From contig SPAX01000021.1 of the NCBI GenBank assembly GCA_005239475.1, positions 8,019 to 60,131 on the forward strand: 52,113 nucleotides of DNA, given 5' to 3'. The notes beneath the pieces were generated by a model. The model was not told the origin of the DNA and did no database searches. It worked only from the letters and a program-made list of their open reading frames with translations. Position 1 is the first letter of the stretch, and every line of letters begins with the position of its first letter. The stretch comes from Nitrospira sp. GTDB lineage: Bacteria; Nitrospirota; Nitrospiria; Nitrospirales; Nitrospiraceae. The position numbers and the translations under genes were made by a program. Below, piece after piece: positions 8,056 through 18,248 of the stretch.

Positions 8056-9312
8056 CTAGTTGTTCCGCAGCCGGCTGAAGAGCAGGCAGGCATTGACCCC
8101 GCCGAATCCAAAAGAATTCGATAGCGCCACCGTCACCGTAACCGGTCTGGCCCTGTGCGGAATATAGTCCAGATCGCAGGCAGGATCCGGATGATCCAGG
8201 TTGATCGTCGGAGGAAGTATCCCGTGGTGAAGCGCCAGAACACAAAACACCGCTTCAATCCCACCGGCTGCCCCGAGTAAGTGGCCGGTCATCGACTTGG
8301 TCGAACTCACCGGGATGCGGTAGGCCCGCTCGCCGAACACCTGCTTGATGGCCTTGGTCTCAATCGCATCCGCCATCGTCGACGTACCATGCGCGTTAAT
8401 ATACCCGACCTCGTCCTTGCTGATACCGGCATCCTTGAGCGCCAGCTCCATGCACCGAACTGCGCCTTCTCCCTCTTCAGACGGGGCAGTAATATGGTAG
8501 GCGTCGCTGTTCATGCCGTAGCCGATCAATTCGGCATAGATCCGAACGCCACGCCGTCGCGCATGCTCCAGTTCCTCCAAGACCACGACTCCGGCGCCTT
8601 CGCCGAGCACGAACCCATCGCGATCCTTGTCGAACGGCCGACTCGCTTTCGTCGGATCATCGTTGCGAAACGACAAGGCTTTCGACGCTGCAAACCCTGC
8701 AACCCCCAACGGCGTAATGGCGGCTTCCGCCCCACCCGCGATCATGACATCGGCATCGCCGGCCTGAATCAGCCGATACGCGTCACCGATACAGTGATTG
8801 CCCGTCGCACAAGCCGTCACCGCACAGGAGTTTGGTCCCTTGGCGCCCAATCTGATTGCCACCTGCCCGGAAGCCAGGTTGATAATGGTCATCGGAATGA
8901 AAAACGGTGAGACGCGCCCGGGGCCTTTTTCCTGCAGAATCTTGTGGTAGTGTTCGATCGACCCAAGCCCCCCGATGCCCGATCCGATATATACACCGAC
9001 TTTCGTGGCCTCTTCCGGCGCCACGGTGAACCCCGCATCATCCACCGCCAGCTGGGCAGCGCCCACGGCATAATGGATGAACGTATCCATCTTTTTAATT
9101 TCTTTTTTCTCGATGAACTGGGCTGGATCGAAGTCTTTCACTTCACCGGCGATTTGGGCATCGTACGCCGCAGGATCGAATTTCGTGATTCGACCGATGC
9201 CGGATTCACCGGCACAAATGGCCTTCCAGGTCTTTTCGACACCCGTCCCCAGAGGCGTAATCAGCCCCAGACCGGTCACCACAATCCGCCTGGTCGAACG
9301 AGGACTCATCAC
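8056..9312 (-). CDS. fabF: Beta-ketoacyl-ACP synthase II
   Basis: [17 protein letters not shown]…[19 protein letters not shown]…[14 protein letters not shown]…[15 protein letters not shown]. Confidence 0.97.
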   Translation of the reverse strand: MMSPRSTRRIVVTGLGLITPLGTGVEKTWKAICAGESGIGRITKFDPAAYDAQIAGEVKDFDPAQFIEKKEIKKMDTFIHYAVGAAQLAVDDAGFTVAPEEATKVGVYIGSGIGGLGSIEHYHKILQEKGPGRVSPFFIPMTIINLASGQVAIRLGAKGPNSCAVTACATGNHCIGDAYRLIQAGDADVMIAGGAEAAITPLGVAGFAASKALSFRNDDPTKASRPFDKDRDGFVLGEGAGVVVLEELEHARRRGVRIYAELIGYGMNSDAYHITAPSEEGEGAVRCMELALKDAGISKDEVGYINAHGTSTMADAIETKAIKQVFGERAYRIPVSSTKSMTGHLLGAAGGIEAVFCVLALHHGILPPTINLDHPDPACDLDYIPHRARPVTVTVALSNSFGFGGVNACLLFSRLRNN

Positions 9313-9324
9313 GTCCTACAACCG

Positions 9325-9582
9325 CTAGGCCTTTTCCTTAATGTAGTCCAGTGCTTTCCCAACCGTCAGAATCTTCTCTGCGTCTTCGTCGGGAATCTCA
9401 ATGCCGAATTCTTCTTCGAGGGCCATCACCAGCTCAACCGTATCGAGCGAGTCGGCGCCGAGGTCTTCCACGAAACTGGCTTCGGGCGTGACCTCATCCT
9501 CTTCGACTCCGAGCTGCTCACCGATAATTTTTTTTACCCGTTCATCCACAGTACCCATTGATTTCCCTGCCTCCTTCCCCAT
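9325..9582 (-). CDS. acpP: Acyl carrier protein
   Basis: [34 protein letters not shown]; possible starts 9582 or 9558, both with SD-like sequence. Confidence 0.96.
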   Translation of the reverse strand: MGKEAGKSMGTVDERVKKIIGEQLGVEEDEVTPEASFVEDLGADSLDTVELVMALEEEFGIEIPDEDAEKILTVGKALDYIKEKA

Positions 9583-9649
9583 CCTAGACCCTCCTTGTCG
9601 CTGCGAATCTGCCGCCGCAGCATCATACAATATTCTGTCCGCACAGTCG

Positions 9650-10393
9650 TCAGGGCATCAACATTCCACCGTTCACGTGCAACACGTGCCCGGTGATGTA
9701 GGCTGCATCGTCCGACACGAGAAAACGCACCGCCGCCGCAATATCGGCCGGTGTGCCCAACCGTCCCAATGGGATTTGCTTCTGGAGCGTCTCTTTGACC
9801 TCCGTCGACAATCCCTGCGTCATGGCAGTATCGATAAATCCCGGCGCGACCGCGTTCACCGTGATTGAACGGCTTGCATATTCCCGTGCAACCGTCTTCG
9901 TCAACCCGATCACCGCCGCCTTCGATGCCGCATAATTGGCCTGGCCCACATTACCCATCACTCCGACGATCGAAGCAATGTTGACGATACGACCATACCG
10001 CTGCTTGGTCATTGGGAGCAAGACCGCCTTTATACAATTGAACGTCCCGTTTAAATTTACCTGGAGCACTAGGTTCCAGTCTTCCTCCTTCATCCGCAAC
10101 AATAGACCGTCACGCGTAATCCCGGCATTGTTCACCAGAATATCGACCTTCCCCCATTCCTTGAGCACCTGGTCGACCATGGTTTTGGTGTCCGCGGCGT
10201 CCGCCACATTCACTTTTACATTCAAAGCCTTGCGCCCCAACTGCTCCACCGCCATAACCGTGTCCTTCGACCGGCCCTGATCAAGATCGGCGACCACAAT
10301 ATCAGCCCCGGCTTGAGCCAACGACTCTGCTATCGCCCGGCCGATCCCTTGCGCCGCCCCTGTGACAATCGCAACCTTACCATGGAGTAACAT
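9650..10393 (-). CDS. fabG: 3-oxoacyl-ACP reductase
   Basis: [16 protein letters not shown]…[14 protein letters not shown]…[13 protein letters not shown]…[12 protein letters not shown]. Confidence 0.96.
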   Translation of the reverse strand: MLLHGKVAIVTGAAQGIGRAIAESLAQAGADIVVADLDQGRSKDTVMAVEQLGRKALNVKVNVADAADTKTMVDQVLKEWGKVDILVNNAGITRDGLLLRMKEEDWNLVLQVNLNGTFNCIKAVLLPMTKQRYGRIVNIASIVGVMGNVGQANYAASKAAVIGLTKTVAREYASRSITVNAVAPGFIDTAMTQGLSTEVKETLQKQIPLGRLGTPADIAAAVRFLVSDDAAYITGHVLHVNGGMLMP

Positions 10394-10414
10394 CCGCTCG
10401 CTCCTCATATACTT

Positions 10415-11374
10415 TCACGCACCGAACGCAGCGCGGGTCGCCTCAAGCGACTTAGGATCATTGACATTCAGGGTCACCGCTTCCGGCAGAATCCGTTTGA
10501 TCAAGCCGCTCAACACCGTTCCAGGCCCAACTTCGACGAAGGTCATCACACCCATCGCGGCCATGGCCTTCACCGAGTCTTCCCAGAGCACCGACGAAGG
10601 AAGTTGACGTACCAACGACGCCTGGATATCACCGGCCTTGGTGATCGCCCTAGCTTCTGCATTATTCACCAAGGGCATCTTGAGATCGGACCACGTGATG
10701 GCCGCCAACTCTCCAGCAAGTCGATCGGCCGCTTTCTGCATCAGGGGTGTATGCACCGGCACACTCACGGGGAGAGGGATCGCCTTCTTACACCCTTTGG
10801 CCTTTGCCAGTTCGATGGCCCGTTCCACAGCAGCCTTTTCCCCGGCGATGACAATCTGGCCAGGCGAATTGAAGTTCGCCGCAGCCACAACTCCCACAGA
10901 TGAGGCCTCTCGACACACCTCTTTTACCACGTCAGCGGCGAGACCGAGAAGCGCAGCAACAAGCCCAGTCCCCGGTGGCACCGCTTCGGCCATATAGCGA
11001 CCTCGCTTCTGCACGATCGCCACCGCCTCACGATAGGTCACCCCCCCCGCTGCGACAAGAGCCGAGTATTCACCCAGGCTATGACCGGCTACCGCGACTG
11101 GCGTGATCCCCAATGGCTCGAGCGCATGGAGCGCGGCGATACTACTCACCAACAATGCTGGCTGAGTATATTCCGTGAGATTCAATCGGTCCGCTGGTCC
11201 CTCAAAACACAGCGCGGCAATGTCATATCCCAGCACCGACGATGCCTCTTCGTAGAGACTTCTGATGCTCGGATGGGTCTCTACCAACGCTCTCCCCATC
11301 CCGACTGACTGAGACCCCTGGCCTGGGAAGACCAACCCAATACTGGATGACCTGGTTGATTGGAGAGTCGCCAT
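10415..11374 (-). CDS. fabD: Malonyl-CoA:ACP transacylase
   Basis: GLVFPGQGSQSVGMG…VAGHSLGEYSALVAAG. Confidence 0.96.
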   Translation of the reverse strand: MATLQSTRSSSIGLVFPGQGSQSVGMGRALVETHPSIRSLYEEASSVLGYDIAALCFEGPADRLNLTEYTQPALLVSSIAALHALEPLGITPVAVAGHSLGEYSALVAAGGVTYREAVAIVQKRGRYMAEAVPPGTGLVAALLGLAADVVKEVCREASSVGVVAAANFNSPGQIVIAGEKAAVERAIELAKAKGCKKAIPLPVSVPVHTPLMQKAADRLAGELAAITWSDLKMPLVNNAEARAITKAGDIQASLVRQLPSSVLWEDSVKAMAAMGVMTFVEVGPGTVLSGLIKRILPEAVTLNVNDPKSLEATRAAFGA

Positions 11375-11561
11375 ACTACCGGAGTGATTACACGAGGCTA
11401 CTGGTTACGCTCATTATCGCGGCACTCGAAGCTGGAATGGGCACACCGTGCCGTCTCCGTGGGTTTAGATATCGTCGAATTTCCTTTGAATGTCAACGGG
11501 AAAAGTTGTTCGGCGGAAAGGCAAGTAACGCGGGGATAGAGGCCTGCTTCAATCCGCCACA

Positions 11562-12536
11562 TCACCATCGAATAAGAGCGGACGCCCACGTCAATCCGGC
11601 GCCGAAGGCCCCTAACATCACCAGGCTCCCTTCTTTGATTCGCCCCTGGCGCAGGGCTTCATCCAAGGCAATGGGGATCGAGGCCGCTGACGTATTCCCA
11701 TACCGATCGAGATTCAGCATCACTTTCTCTGGCGGGAGTCCGAGACGCTCGGCGACCGCCTTGAGAATACGAACATTCGCTTGGTGCGGCACATAGAGGT
11801 CGAGATCCTCAACACGGAGATGATTCGCCGCCAAGGTTTCTCGCGCGACTTCTTCCAAGGTCCGAACCGCCACCTTAAAGGTCTCGTTCCCCTTCATCTT
11901 GATGTACTGCATCCGTTCCGCCACGACCTTTTCAGAGGGCGGCAAACGTGATCCTCCCCCCGGCACCGCAATCAAATCGCAGAGGGCGCCATCGGATCGA
12001 AGATGCGTAGACAGGATGCCCCGGTCGTTCTCACTGGCGCTGATGACTGCCGCTCCAGCCCCATCGCCGAACAAAATACAGGTGTTGCGATCGGTCCAGT
12101 CGGTAATCGCTGACATCACTTCCGACCCGACGATTAACACATGGCGCATGCCGGTTTTCACATAGGCATCCGCCACCGATAACGCATAGACGAACCCGCA
12201 ACAGGCGGCCGACAGATCACAGGCCGCCGCACGCGTCGCCCCCAGCTGATGTTGAATCAGACAAGCGGTGGCAGGAAGCGGATAATCACCGGTGCAGGTG
12301 GCCAACAGGATCAGATCGAGATCTTCCGCACTCACCCCCGCGGCCGTTAAGGCCCGCTCCGCCGCTTTCACCGCCAGATCAGAACAGGCTTCACCGGGAC
12401 CGGCCACATGTCGCTCGCGGATACCGGTCCGTTCGACAATCCATTCATCCGAGGTGGCCACCATCCGTTCGAGGTCGGCATTGGTCAGCACCTTGGCCGG
12501 CACGTACGATCCGGTCCCTGCAATCCGGGCCCTCAT
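11562..12536 (-). CDS. fabH: Beta-ketoacyl-ACP synthase III
   Basis: IAGTGSYVPAKVLTN…ACDLSAACCGFVYAL…VPHQANVRI…YGNTSAASIPIALDEA. Confidence 0.97.
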   Translation of the reverse strand: MRARIAGTGSYVPAKVLTNADLERMVATSDEWIVERTGIRERHVAGPGEACSDLAVKAAERALTAAGVSAEDLDLILLATCTGDYPLPATACLIQHQLGATRAAACDLSAACCGFVYALSVADAYVKTGMRHVLIVGSEVMSAITDWTDRNTCILFGDGAGAAVISASENDRGILSTHLRSDGALCDLIAVPGGGSRLPPSEKVVAERMQYIKMKGNETFKVAVRTLEEVARETLAANHLRVEDLDLYVPHQANVRILKAVAERLGLPPEKVMLNLDRYGNTSAASIPIALDEALRQGRIKEGSLVMLGAFGAGLTWASALIRW

Positions 12537-13558
12537 GCCGACGCATCCTTGGTTGGCTTGGCTTGCGAGAGGCTCTCTTGAATATCACGCTGAATCAGTT
12601 CATCGACGCGACTCTCTGCCAATCCCTTCGCCCGGCGGATGGCATTCTTGATCGCCTTGGCGGATGAACGGCCATGGCAGATCATGGTAATGCCATTGAC
12701 GCCCAGGAGCGGCGCCCCGCCAAATTCCGCGTAATCGATTCTTTTCTTCAAGTTAAGCAGCGGCTTGGCAATGAGCGGATAGGCCAAGCGGCCGAAGAAG
12801 GATCCGGAAATTTCCTTGAGCAACAATTTCTTGATCGTATCGGCCACTCCCTCGGAAATCTTCAGCGCGACGTTCCCAATGAAGCCATCACACACCACCA
12901 CATCAGCGCTCCCACTATACACCTCACGGCCTTCGATATTGCCGATGAAGTTGAGTGAACTGGCTTTGAGGAGCTTGAACGCCTCCTTCGTGACCTCATT
13001 CCCTTTGCTGTCTTCTTCCCCGATACTCAACAGCCCGATACGTGGGTTGGGCTTCCCAAAAAGATATTTGCCATACTCATTCCCCATAATGGCGAATTGG
13101 GCCAGATGCTGAGCCGTACAATCCACATTAGCCCCCACATCCAACATGATTGCCGTACCGGTCAGAGTGGGCAGGCTTGTCGCGATCGCCGGCCGCTCGA
13201 CGCCCTTCGTCAGCCCCAGCACAAAGAATGACGCCACCATGCTGGCGCCGGTGTTCCCGGGACTGACCACAGCGCTCGCCTCGCCACTCTTGACCAACTC
13301 AGTGGCAATCCAGATAGAGGAATCCCGCTTCTTACGGGCCACGGTAGCCGGCGACTCGTGCATCTCGACGACCTGCGAGGCATGCCTAATAGACAGGCGG
13401 GAGTCCGAGCAACCAAGACGGCGACATTCGGCGGTGAGAATGGCCTCGTCACCGACCAGCAGCACTTCGACATCACATTCCCGGGCGGCCTGGAGAGCCC
13501 CTTCAATGGCCGGGGCCGGTCCATGGTCGCAGCCCATGGCATCAAGCGCAATCTTCAT
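12533..13558 (-). CDS. plsX: Phosphate acyltransferase
   Basis: MKIALDAMGCDHGPAPAIEGA…VSPGNTGASMVASFFVLG; overlaps fabH start. Confidence 0.96.
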   Translation of the reverse strand: MKIALDAMGCDHGPAPAIEGALQAARECDVEVLLVGDEAILTAECRRLGCSDSRLSIRHASQVVEMHESPATVARKKRDSSIWIATELVKSGEASAVVSPGNTGASMVASFFVLGLTKGVERPAIATSLPTLTGTAIMLDVGANVDCTAQHLAQFAIMGNEYGKYLFGKPNPRIGLLSIGEEDSKGNEVTKEAFKLLKASSLNFIGNIEGREVYSGSADVVVCDGFIGNVALKISEGVADTIKKLLLKEISGSFFGRLAYPLIAKPLLNLKKRIDYAEFGGAPLLGVNGITMICHGRSSAKAIKNAIRRAKGLAESRVDELIQRDIQESLSQAKPTKDASA

Positions 13559-13751
13559 AGCGGCTAAGTACTCATCGGATGATGACGTGTCACGTGGTCA
13601 TGAAAAAAGAGCAGCCGTACCACGCAACATGCGGCAGGAGTTTAGAGCAGTGAAATGATCGACGCAACAGGCAAACAAGCACAATCCCGTGATGATCCGC
13701 TGAGCCATCGAACCCTGCAGATACGGCCCAACGGCCCCGCCGTGAACCAGT

Positions 13752-13937
13752 CTAGGACTCTTCGACCTGGATGACCGCCTTGCCTTTATACGTTCCGCAA
13801 TTCAAGCAGGTGTAATGCGGCAGCTTGATCTCGTGGCACTGCGGACAGACGGACATGCCCGGCGGTGTGATGCGCAGTTTTTGTGTGCGCCGCTTGTCGC
13901 GTCGTTCCCGTGAATGTTTATGTTTCGGATTTGGCAT
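13752..13937 (-). CDS. rpmF: 50S ribosomal protein L32
   Basis: MPNPKHKHSRERRDKRRTQK…CPQCHEIKLPHYTCLNCGTYKG. Confidence 0.96.
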   Translation of the reverse strand: MPNPKHKHSRERRDKRRTQKLRITPPGMSVCPQCHEIKLPHYTCLNCGTYKGKAVIQVEES

Positions 13938-13974
13938 GGCAACTCCTTCTCACTCTCGATAGCAGGCGGTCGCG

Positions 13975-14595
13975 CTATGATGCTGACGGTCCGCCGGTCT
14001 TGCGTTTCATTCCCTGGACCACCCGAAATGTCGGAATCGGTGGTTCCGCGGCACACTGGCAGGGCCCCTCATTCAAATTTTTCCCACATCGCGCGCAGAG
14101 CCCCAAACAGTCGTCGCTGCAGAGAGGCTGCATCGGTGCGGACAGGATCACGTGTTCACGCAACATGGGAGCTAGTTCCAACTGGTTGCCCTGATATTGA
14201 TACTGATCGTCAGGCTCCTCATCTTGTTCGGCCTCCACGACCTTCGCACGCGCCTTTCGGGGATCGACTCGCTTCGGATGACGCGGCGCTGACTTGGGCT
14301 CGGGGATAAAGGCCGCCCGCACAGAAAAAGCCAGCGGGTCCTCATACTCCTTCAAGCACCGCACACATTCTCGGACGATCGTGCCTTCCAGCACACCGGT
14401 CACGGCGACCAGCCCTTCGACGTTGGTCAGGTCCAGACTCACAGCCAGCGGACCCAGGACCACGGCCTCATCCTCGGTGAGGCCGAGTTCTTCAGCCGTG
14501 ACCTCGCCGACCAGCGAGAGTCCATCTATAGTGATGTCCGCCAGCAGCGGCTTAAGCAGATCCATCGCGGCACCTACCTGCATTCCCATCCCCAA
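13975..14595 (-). CDS. DUF177/YceD family protein
   Basis: RECVRCLKEYEDPLAFSVRAAF…PLCSDDCLGLCARCGKNLNEGPC; adjacent to rpmF. Confidence 0.9.
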   Translation of the reverse strand: MGMGMQVGAAMDLLKPLLADITIDGLSLVGEVTAEELGLTEDEAVVLGPLAVSLDLTNVEGLVAVTGVLEGTIVRECVRCLKEYEDPLAFSVRAAFIPEPKSAPRHPKRVDPRKARAKVVEAEQDEEPDDQYQYQGNQLELAPMLREHVILSAPMQPLCSDDCLGLCARCGKNLNEGPCQCAAEPPIPTFRVVQGMKRKTGGPSAS

Positions 14596-14604
14596 CGTGA
14601 CCAG

Positions 14605-14865
14605 TTATCGCTCTTCTGCAAAGCTGATGAGGGCGATGTGCCGAGCCCGCTTAACGGCGGCCGTCAATTCGCGCTGGTGCCTCATACAATTGCCGGAGAT
14701 ACGCCGCGGGACGATCCGACCCCGCTCAGTTAAAAAGTTTCTCAGCAGCCCAACATCTTTAAAATCGATCGACCCTTTATCAATACAAAACCTGCAAGGC
14801 CGTCTACGTTGGAAAAACCGCCCGCCACCACCGCCGTCTCGGTCTCCGCCCTGTTCACGCTCCAT
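14605..14865 (-). CDS. rpsR: 30S ribosomal protein S18
   Basis: [59 protein letters not shown]. Confidence 0.96.
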   Translation of the reverse strand: MEREQGGDRDGGGGGRFFQRRRPCRFCIDKGSIDFKDVGLLRNFLTERGRIVPRRISGNCMRHQRELTAAVKRARHIALISFAEER

Positions 14866-14886
14866 AACCGTCTCCCTCTCTGTTGG

Positions 14887-14989
14887 CAGGATGCTGAAAA
14901 GTCCGCCACCGTTAATGGAAGGTTAAGGCCCAGGTTGAGGCCGAGAACAAAAAGTCGGGACTTTGCTCAACCTTAACCTTGACCTCAGC
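14887..14989. repeat. Family-1 end plus inverted repeat with 6-bp periodic arms
   Basis: CAGGATGCTGAAAAGTCCGCC (14887-14907); left arm GTTAAG GCCCAG GTTGAG GCCGAG (14922-14945); right arm CTCAAC CTTAAC CTTGAC CTCAGC (14966-14989). Confidence 0.8.
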
Positions 14990-14993
14990 CTAT

Positions 14994-15404
14994 TTAGACA
15001 TGCTCTTCGGGTTCATACCCAGCATCATCATGTGCCGGCGCCTCAGTACCGCCGCCACCACCGCCATCCTGGCGTTTCGGCATGAATGTCACCGTTTGGG
15101 CTACTACCTCATGTTTGCTGCGCTTCTGGCCGTCTTCTGTTTCCCACCGGCGCTGCTGCAGCCGCCCATCGACGATGATTCCGTTCCCCTTGCTCAGGTA
15201 CTGTCCGCAATGTTCCGCCTGCTTGCCGAAGACGACAATGTCGACAAAACAGACTTCTTCTTTCAATTCATCGCCCTGCTTATATCGCCGGCTGACCGCG
15301 AGGCCCAAACTGGCCACCGGCGTCCCGTTCGGCGTGTACCGCAACTCAGGATTCCGCGTGAGGTTCCCGAGGAGGATGACTTTATTAAACCCTGCCACCG
15401 GCAA
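14994..15404 (-). CDS. ssb: Single-stranded DNA-binding protein
   Basis: FNKVILLGNLTRNPELRYTPNGTPVASLGLAVSRRYK…CFVDIVVFGKQAE…GRLQQRRWE. Confidence 0.95.
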   Translation of the reverse strand: MPVAGFNKVILLGNLTRNPELRYTPNGTPVASLGLAVSRRYKQGDELKEEVCFVDIVVFGKQAEHCGQYLSKGNGIIVDGRLQQRRWETEDGQKRSKHEVVAQTVTFMPKRQDGGGGGGTEAPAHDDAGYEPEEHV

Positions 15405-15732
15405 ACTCCTCCGATGCCGCCTCGTGTGGCCGTGGTGGCACCAGTTCTTTTTTGAGGTGGACAGTCAAAAACTTGATGATGGGGTCTTCCAGCCGATAGG
15501 ATCGCTCTAATTCACCAACCGTGATGTTGGGCGCCCTAAAGTAGAAGTAGACGTATGTGCCTTTGCGCTCCCGCTTCACCTCGTAGGCGAGTTTCTTCTT
15601 ACCCCAGTTTTCTGATTTGATGAACTGCGCGCCGGTCTTCTCTGCCACCGCCTTCATCTTCTCGATCAAGGCAGCGGTCTCCTGGTCGGAGACAGACGCA
15701 CGAATAATGAACAGAGACTCGTAGAGCTCCAT
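15385..15732 (-). CDS. rpsF: 30S ribosomal protein S6
   Basis: MELYESLFIIRASVSDQE…NWGKKKLAYEVKRERKGTYVYFYF. Confidence 0.94.
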   Translation of the reverse strand: MELYESLFIIRASVSDQETAALIEKMKAVAEKTGAQFIKSENWGKKKLAYEVKRERKGTYVYFYFRAPNITVGELERSYRLEDPIIKFLTVHLKKELVPPRPHEAASEEFAGGRV

Positions 15733-15875
15733 GCAGCAATCCTCCTGGACAAAGGCCCCGGAACAAGTCCGGAGCAAGGTGTAGGCACGCTGGATTCAGC
15801 CAGCGCGAAGGGGTGAAGTTAGCACAGGCCTTGAGAAAGTGTCAATAAACAGCCGCCGATGGGCGCTCGCCTCAC

Positions 15876-16232
15876 CTAGTTCTTTCGCTTGAACATTCGT
15901 GACGGTGCATTTGCTGGAGGCGAAGGACGGGGGCCTGATCCGCTGGGACTAGAAAACGATCTGCCGGAGGAATAGCCAGAATAGGGATAGGGGTAACCTG
16001 ATCGATATCCAGGCCCATACCCATAGAATCCCGGATAGTAGCCAAAGGGGCGCCACCAGAACCCGGGACTAGAGTAGAAGGGGCTGGCCGGGTCATATAC
16101 GTCCGCATACCCGTTCTCCGGAGCCTGACTGAGCATGGCCATCCGTTGCGTCTGATGCAGCGACTCTGCGCAAGCCGTGAGGCTTAACAGCAACACTCCA
16201 CCGATGATAGTCCTCATCCATCGAGTCAACAT
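15876..16232 (-). CDS. Hypothetical lipoprotein with G/Y/P-rich region
   Basis: Lipobox-like LLSLTAC; FGYYPGFYGYGPGYRSGYPYPYSGYSSG. Confidence 0.65.
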   Translation of the reverse strand: MLTRWMRTIIGGVLLLSLTACAESLHQTQRMAMLSQAPENGYADVYDPASPFYSSPGFWWRPFGYYPGFYGYGPGYRSGYPYPYSGYSSGRSFSSPSGSGPRPSPPANAPSRMFKRKN

Positions 16233-16243
16233 GGCACCCTCCC

Positions 16244-16897
16244 TCAGAAATGGTAGGAGACGCCGACAAATAATTGGTGCGCCCTGTACGTACTGTCAAA
16301 CCCACCGAACGAACCGAAGGCATCATCAAAGCCAAACTTCGCATCCGTATATTTGTATTCCGTGAACAGCGCCACTTTAGGTGTCACGAATGCGCGAATC
16401 CCTGTGAGAAAATTGAAACCGATCGAGACCTGAGTGTCCGGTTGCGTCTCTACCGAACGACTCAGGCGCGCAATCAAAATGGCAGGCCCAACGCCGAGAT
16501 AGGGCTGAAAGGTCACGCCGGGGTACCGCAACAGAATATTCGCGCCGACATTCGTCACCGCCAGATGAATGCCGGGGCTATTGTCGAGGTTCTTCATGTG
16601 CGGCGTACTGTGGAAAACATCCAACTCGAACCCTAACGAACCGTGAAAGGGATACACCCCGACCTTTCCGCCATAGGCAAGACTGTTCTTCATGTCGAAG
16701 TCTTGCAGTTCTATACCACTGAATGGACCTGTGGTTGTGACATTGCGCAAGGAGTCAGCAAAGCTGTACCCGGCTTGACCCGCCACGTACCATTCCGCCT
16801 GTGCCGGAATCGCAATCAAGGCCACGGCTGTAAGAAGGAAGAGACTGAGGAAGAACTGCCGTCGAACGCGCCACGAGTGCATCATGGTGTGCTCCAT
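16244..16897 (-). CDS. Outer-membrane beta-barrel protein
   Basis: Signal peptide ending AQAEWYVAGQAGYSFADS; alternating aromatic strands, terminal VGVSYHF. Confidence 0.8.
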   Translation of the reverse strand: MEHTMMHSWRVRRQFFLSLFLLTAVALIAIPAQAEWYVAGQAGYSFADSLRNVTTTGPFSGIELQDFDMKNSLAYGGKVGVYPFHGSLGFELDVFHSTPHMKNLDNSPGIHLAVTNVGANILLRYPGVTFQPYLGVGPAILIARLSRSVETQPDTQVSIGFNFLTGIRAFVTPKVALFTEYKYTDAKFGFDDAFGSFGGFDSTYRAHQLFVGVSYHF

Positions 16898-16999
16898 GAG
16901 CGGAACTTGTTTTCATTCTACTAAGAATACTTTTGGAAATGTGAAGGAGAAAAAGAAAATAATCGCTTGGATGAAGAGGGGATAGTGCAGTTGAAGGAG

Positions 17000-17100
17000 C
17001 ATCACGTCTGTGCGCGCCGCCGAGCCGGTGAGGCGGCCGGGTCCCCGTTGAGGATTTTGATGAGCTGAGAACGAAGTGAGCCGCCTATTTCAGCAGCCGA
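17000..17100. repeat. Dispersed element related to family 1
   Basis: GTGCGCGCCGCCGAGCCGGTGAGGCGGCCGGGTCCCCGTTGA is the near-identical reverse complement of part of 30702-30742; TATTTCAGCAGCCGA end abuts the ychF stop. Confidence 0.8.
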
Positions 17101-18192
17101 TTACACGTTGAAGCGGAAGTAGACGATATCCGCTTCCTTGATCACGTAATCCTTGCCTTCGAGCCGAAACAGTCCCTTCTCCTTCACCTTCGCCTCCGAC
17201 CCGCAGGACATCAGATCGTCATAGTGATAGACCTCGGCGCGGATGAAACCACGCTCCATGTCGGAGTGGATCTTGCCCGCCGCTTGCGGCGCCTTCATGC
17301 CTTTGGGAATCGGCCAGGCCCGGGATTCGATTTCGCCGGCGGTGAAGAAGGTAATGATGTTCAGCAGCGTGTAGGCTTCACGGGTCAGCCGTACAAGACC
17401 CGATTCTGTCAGACCCATCTCTTTCAGGAAGTCGTTTCGTTCGGATTCTGGCAAGGTGGAGAGTTCGGCTTCGAGTTGCCCGCAAATCGTGACGACCCGC
17501 GCGCCACGCGTGTCGGCGAACTCACGAACCATCTTCACCATTGCCTCGTCGGCGCTGACCTGCTCCGACACATTCGCCACGAAGAGCACCGGCTTCGCTG
17601 CCAGCAATTGACATTCATCGAGCACCACACGCTCTTCGGGGGTATAGGTCAGATTGCCCAGCCATTCCCCCTTGTCGAGCAATCCGATCAGTTTGTCTAT
17701 GAACGCCAGCTCAAACGCGGCCTTCTTATCGCCTGCTCGAACTTTCTTTTCTGTCTTTTGCTTCCGCCGATCGAGCGTGTCGAGGTCGGCCAACAGCAAT
17801 TCGGTTTCGATGACGCCGATGTCACGGAGTGGGTTCACCCCTCCGCTGACGTGCACGACATCCGTTCCTTGGAAGCAGCGGACGACATGGAGGAGCGCAT
17901 CGACTTCGCGAATGTGCCCAAGGAACTGATTGCCGAGGCCTTCTCCCTTGCTCGCCCCTTCGACCAAGCCGGCAATGTCGCGGACCTCCAGCGTGCTAAA
18001 GGTCGTCTTCTTCGACTTAAAGAGATCGGTGAGGACTCCGAGTCGCGGGTCCGGCACCAGGGCGATGCCTGTATTGGGATCGACGGTCGCGAAAGGATAG
18101 TTGGCCGCCAACGCGCCGCTACCCGTGAGCGCGTTGAAGACGGTGGTCTTCCCCACGTTCGGGAGTCCGATCATGCCGCAACAGAGTCCCAT
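17101..18192 (-). CDS. ychF: Redox-regulated ATPase / Obg-like GTPase YchF
   Basis: MGLCCGMIGLPNVGKTTVFNALTGSGALAANYPFATVDPNTG…C-terminal TGS domain KDYVIKEADIVYFRFNV. Confidence 0.97.
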   Translation of the reverse strand: MGLCCGMIGLPNVGKTTVFNALTGSGALAANYPFATVDPNTGIALVPDPRLGVLTDLFKSKKTTFSTLEVRDIAGLVEGASKGEGLGNQFLGHIREVDALLHVVRCFQGTDVVHVSGGVNPLRDIGVIETELLLADLDTLDRRKQKTEKKVRAGDKKAAFELAFIDKLIGLLDKGEWLGNLTYTPEERVVLDECQLLAAKPVLFVANVSEQVSADEAMVKMVREFADTRGARVVTICGQLEAELSTLPESERNDFLKEMGLTESGLVRLTREAYTLLNIITFFTAGEIESRAWPIPKGMKAPQAAGKIHSDMERGFIRAEVYHYDDLMSCGSEAKVKEKGLFRLEGKDYVIKEADIVYFRFNV

Positions 18193-18223
18193 GGAGTCCG
18201 ATCATGCCGCAACAGAGTCCCAT
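18162..18223. repeat. Exact 31-bp tandem duplication spanning the ychF start codon
   Basis: GGAGTCCGATCATGCCGCAACAGAGTCCCAT at 18162-18192 and again at 18193-18223. Confidence 0.97.
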
Positions 18224-18248
18224 TCTCTCTTCCCCCTCAACCCATCAA

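Noticed and set aside
7791-8111. 106-aa minus-strand ORF with VYLVCFVYLVHLVY / KPNKPIKQDRPDRPNRPN repeats
   Set aside because: The tripeptide periodicity is the by-product of the 9-bp intergenic array; it overlaps the ends of fabF and rnc.
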